DNA of 64,000 nucleotides from Neospora caninum Liverpool (taxonomy: Eukaryota > Apicomplexa > Conoidasida > Eucoccidiorida > Sarcocystidae). Both the position numbers and the translations under genes were made by a program. The notes under the pieces were generated by a model. That model made no database searches. It was given only the letters and a program-made list of their open reading frames with translations, and was not told the DNA's origin. Numbering within the stretch: the stretch's first letter is position 1; each line of letters starts with the position of its first letter. The stretch lies in assembly GCF_000208865.1 (NCBI RefSeq), contig NC_018397.1:3162001-3226000 (forward strand), written 5' to 3'. Below, one piece after another: positions 61,001 through 64,000 of this stretch.

Positions 61001-64000
61001 GCATCGTTACGAGGGAAAGTACGGTGTCTTCACAGAGGTCACTAAAAAAACTCATTTTCCTTGGTGCAATCATCTTTGTGGGCATTTTTTGTGAGAGTGA
61101 AACGATCGCGACAGGACCGGAATCAGGAGACGCATCGATAACCATAAGCAGGCGACGCCAATTGGATAATCGGCGGACTGTCCTCTTAGCAAGAGCTGCA
61201 CGGAAGCTGCCAGGCTCCACCGTCTACACGTCCTTAGGTGATTGGAAGGCGAGTTATTTCAATTGTCCAGGAAGGCTATTTTCCTCCGAGGTAGTGTACT
61301 GCTGGGCGGCTCTGAAGGCAGAGACTCTAACTACCATAATCAGCACGCCGTTCGGAGGTGAATTTCTTACATCGCGAGGAACGTGAAGCAAGCTATAGCC
61401 GCTCCCGGAAGTCGTGTTTCCACGCTGTTAGGAGGCCACCAGCCCGCTTAGAGGATACGACTTTCTATTTCCCCGTCCACCGATGGGTCGCTCTATATTG
61501 CTCGAGAGAAAATGAATTATATGCTATGATATCCAGCAAAGGTGGCATGCTGTTGGTAACGTGAGGTTTCTCATGTGCTGTCACGGCCACAATTAGCAAG
61601 AAACCAGGGCGAGTCCTGTACGGACCGGAACCGATGATCAATTAATTTTGCAAAACGAGCTTCCTTCGGTTGGTGGTTGTTTTCTTGATGTGGTTCACAT
61701 TCCTTTTTCCCTCTCGCTGGACATTCTATAAAGGCCCGTATGGCTCTAAGAGCCTTCTGAGGTCTCGTTGACTCATTTGCTAGACAGTTCATATTCAACG
61801 CAAGCTACGGTAGCCCAGCGGTGATTGTGCATGATACAGACTCTTGTCCGAACGCGCTGAATATTTCGGAACACTGCTAAGACAAATGCCGCAACGGAAA
61901 CCACGGCGGTGCTTTTGCATTCGGCTTGAGCATGTCTGATGAAACGAGAGCACCGGAGTCCCTCTCGTCAGGTGCATTGTGACTCAGGCTTCCTGCATTG
62001 TGTTTTCAGCAAAGCCGGACCCAAGTCTGCGCCTGCCCCTTGTATGGAGTGGGTTCGCCCCTATGAATGCAGTTTTTAAACTCCTGATGTATACTGCACG
62101 GCTGCTCGCGTCCTCCGGCAGGAGTTGCCTTAGTGATCTTGCATCACTACCATCGACTGACATATGCGCGTGATGTCGAGCAGATATGCAGTTCGTATGC
62201 TTTCTTTAAGCAATAGAATGAGAGTAAAGTGCTTTCCGAGTCGCGGTAGCAGTGTCAGCAAACGACCCCCCCCCCTCCCCCGCCCATGCCACCGCCTGAG
62301 CCAAGGCAGCCCCTCGAGGCATTTCTCGTGGTTGTCCCTGGAGGCCCCATATTTCCAACACTTTTGCTGCCGGGAAGTGTCGGAAAAATTATGCTTCAAC
62401 GCATTTCTAGTTACCGTCCAGGGCATACCGTTCTAGTCACTGAAGCCAGAGCTTCTCAGAACCAACGGATCAGTGAGCCATGCTGTCGCGGTTTGTATGC
62501 CTAACGGAAAGTACCAGGCATCCCTTCACCCCTTTTATGCCCACTGAGGCTGACGCCTCCTCATTGGCAACTTCGGTCCGCATTTTCGCACCACCGTGAG
62601 CGACCCCTCTGGGCAGTCGCCTATACCGGTCATTATCGGGAGAACAGCGAGTTTTGCGGGGAACAAGCTACCATGACGAATTATCTCGGATTGCCTGATT
62701 TTCAAACAACGTATCCTAGTAGGATCAAAGAGGGGACCAGGCCGTCACCGTCCATTGGCGAACATCGTTATCACCCGCTTCTAACATTGGCTGCACGCTC
62801 TGTGACCCGCACTACTGTCGCGATGTGTTCTGTAGGAGTACGAAGTGAAGGGATGATGGAGCGAGCGGGTTTATGCTTTCAACACAAAATAGAGCGAAGA
62901 AGCAGGGGAGACCGAAGCCCCCATAGTGACCTGGAGCAAGGCTTCAGGATTCGTATCACACAGTCGTCCCCGCCTGTAGTTTCGCATCCAGGGTGCACCG
63001 CCGAAAACTGGGTGAAAGTCGCAGAGGATGTCCGGTCTTTCGGTACGAAGCACACAAGACTGGCAGGAGTAGAATGCCACAAAGATCATGCGAAGCGGAT
63101 TCGACGACAGACGGCACCTCCCCATTCCCAGCTTGCGACGGTGGACTCGGTCCCTGATGCGCGTAGCACCCCGACGGGCGCATGCTCCTTCCGGGGAACA
63201 GTACGGAACACAGGACTTGTCGAGCTGCTAAAAAGAAAAGTAAAGGTTCTCGTCTCAGGGAAGCCGAGGAAACCGTCTCACAAAGTCGAGATATCCTCAA
63301 ATATCTTTCAGGGAAGAGGCTCTTCGTGACCCATCAAACATCGTCCATCGCTGAAACTGGCCCTCTCTACACTCGACTTCGCAGATGCCCCAGCGCTAGC
63401 TGCCAAGCCGTTGGGTTTGCCGAGGTAATCGATTGTGTGCCTCGTGTCTCTAAGTCTTGCGCACATTCGGCGAACTTCCTCTCGACGTAAATTGGATTTC
63501 CCCTATCCTTTGTCGAAAGGAGCGCGTGTTTGAAGGCCCTTTGTCTGTTGCAACGGAGCCATGTGCAACTGGACTGTGCGTGGCAGTTCGCCCGCGGAAA
63601 GCGTGCACTAGCATGAGAAGCGTTTCTTGGGAGTGTTTGCCAGGCACCAAAAGAAGCGAAAAGTTACAAGCCTTTCCCGCGCGTTCGTGGCCGAAACTGT
63701 TTTCCGGTTCTTCACATTCGTGTAACGACACTGTCGATCGATGTTGTTCTACGTTTCGACGTTCCCGAGTCAGCTCGAGCTCTCCTAATGATTTCTGTTC
63801 CCCTGTTCCGGATTCTCTGGACAGGCACTGTCAGGGACCGTCCACGACAGGGGCACCGCGCTTTCTCGAGAGAAATCGGTTTTTCTCCTCTCCAAGAAAA
63901 GCCATGAATGCGTTTTGCGTGTAGAGAACCTTTCGTCCGAGATGAGAGGCCGTCCGAGGTAAAAACGGGATAAAGAGGAACATCTTCTGGCAGGGACATT
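58097..64000. other. Right-end region without an assignable gene
   Basis: The first part should contain the CLEC16A-like promoter. Beyond about 59.3 kb the sequence loses the GA/CT skew typical of the rest and resembles old non-coding or decayed DNA. The longest open frames (60660-61220 minus, 186 codons; 62673-63329 plus, 218 codons) show no recognisable domain, leader or splice pattern, so I do not call them genes. A mitochondrial-like mosaic is described separately. A C-rich run (CCCCCCCCC then CTCCCCC) lies near 62265-62284. Confidence 0.5.
60529..60659 (+). other. Probable nuclear copy of mitochondrial DNA (LSU rRNA-like plus cox1 fragment)
   Basis: At 60612-60659 the frame reads ALGFGLLFTLGGTTGI. 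This matches the membrane-helix region of cytochrome c oxidase subunit 1 that carries the invariant F-GGTTG motif in apicomplexans. The cox1 match then stops abruptly and unrelated sequence follows. Just upstream, 60529-60570 contains TATAACGGTCGTAAGG next to GGCAATAACAGG. These resemble two conserved 23S-type rRNA words, ATAACGGTCCTAAGG and GGGATAACAGG. Apicomplexan mitochondrial rRNAs are fragmented and mitochondrial inserts are common in Toxoplasma nuclear DNA, so a NUMT is the best reading. It is too short to be functional. Confidence 0.6.

Noticed and set aside
60660..61220. 186-codon minus-strand ORF next to the mitochondrial insert
   Set aside because: No recognisable domain, no leader, no splice structure; length is within chance for this composition.
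62673..63329. 218-codon plus-strand ORF at the right end
   Set aside because: No homology recognised and no supporting signals; kept only as a note.

Overview
The window is nuclear DNA of a coccidian apicomplexan, most likely Toxoplasma gondii or a close relative (Hammondia, Neospora). The reasons are moderate GC, genes split by short GT-AG introns with pyrimidine-rich acceptors, frequent TGCATGC words, long Ser/Glu/Arg low-complexity insertions inside otherwise conserved proteins, AT and ATGT microsatellites, an apicoplast-type ribosomal protein leader, and what looks like a nuclear copy of mitochondrial DNA. Species assignment is inference.

Nine protein genes can be supported. From left to right: (A) a large organelle- or secretory-targeted protein on the minus strand that runs off the left edge (1-4842); (B) a signal-peptide protein with a basic coiled coil, plus strand (8706-10070); (H) kish/TMEM167, minus (13240-13458); (C) a large type I membrane protein, minus (17206-21174); (D) organellar ribosomal protein uL22, plus (22827-24533); (E) NHP2, the H/ACA snoRNP protein, minus (27326-27859); (F) an RCC1-repeat protein of nine exons, plus (30903-36695); (G) a cytochrome b5-domain protein of four exons, minus (37964-40511); (I) a very large CLEC16A/FPL-domain protein of fifteen exons, minus (43854-58096). 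For A, C, F, G and I, I chained exons by hand. Every junction uses GT-AG and every reading phase matches, which is the main support for the models.

The rest is intergenic. Gene pairs A/B, C/D and E/F are divergent and share upstream regions of about 1.7-3.9 kb. B/H, D/E and F/G are convergent. The NHP2-RCC1 shared promoter carries a ribosomal-protein-type promoter element. The right end (58.1-64 kb) holds no gene I can name. It contains a short mosaic that resembles mitochondrial LSU rRNA and cox1.

The genes do not form a pathway. They are mostly housekeeping functions: organellar translation (uL22), snoRNP assembly (NHP2), secretory traffic (kish), endolysosome/mitophagy-type biology (CLEC16A family) and heme protein redox (cytochrome b5). 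The least understood products are genes A, B and C, all with N-terminal hydrophobic leaders. I saw no CRISPR array, insertion sequence, confident tRNA or defence system; the window is eukaryotic.
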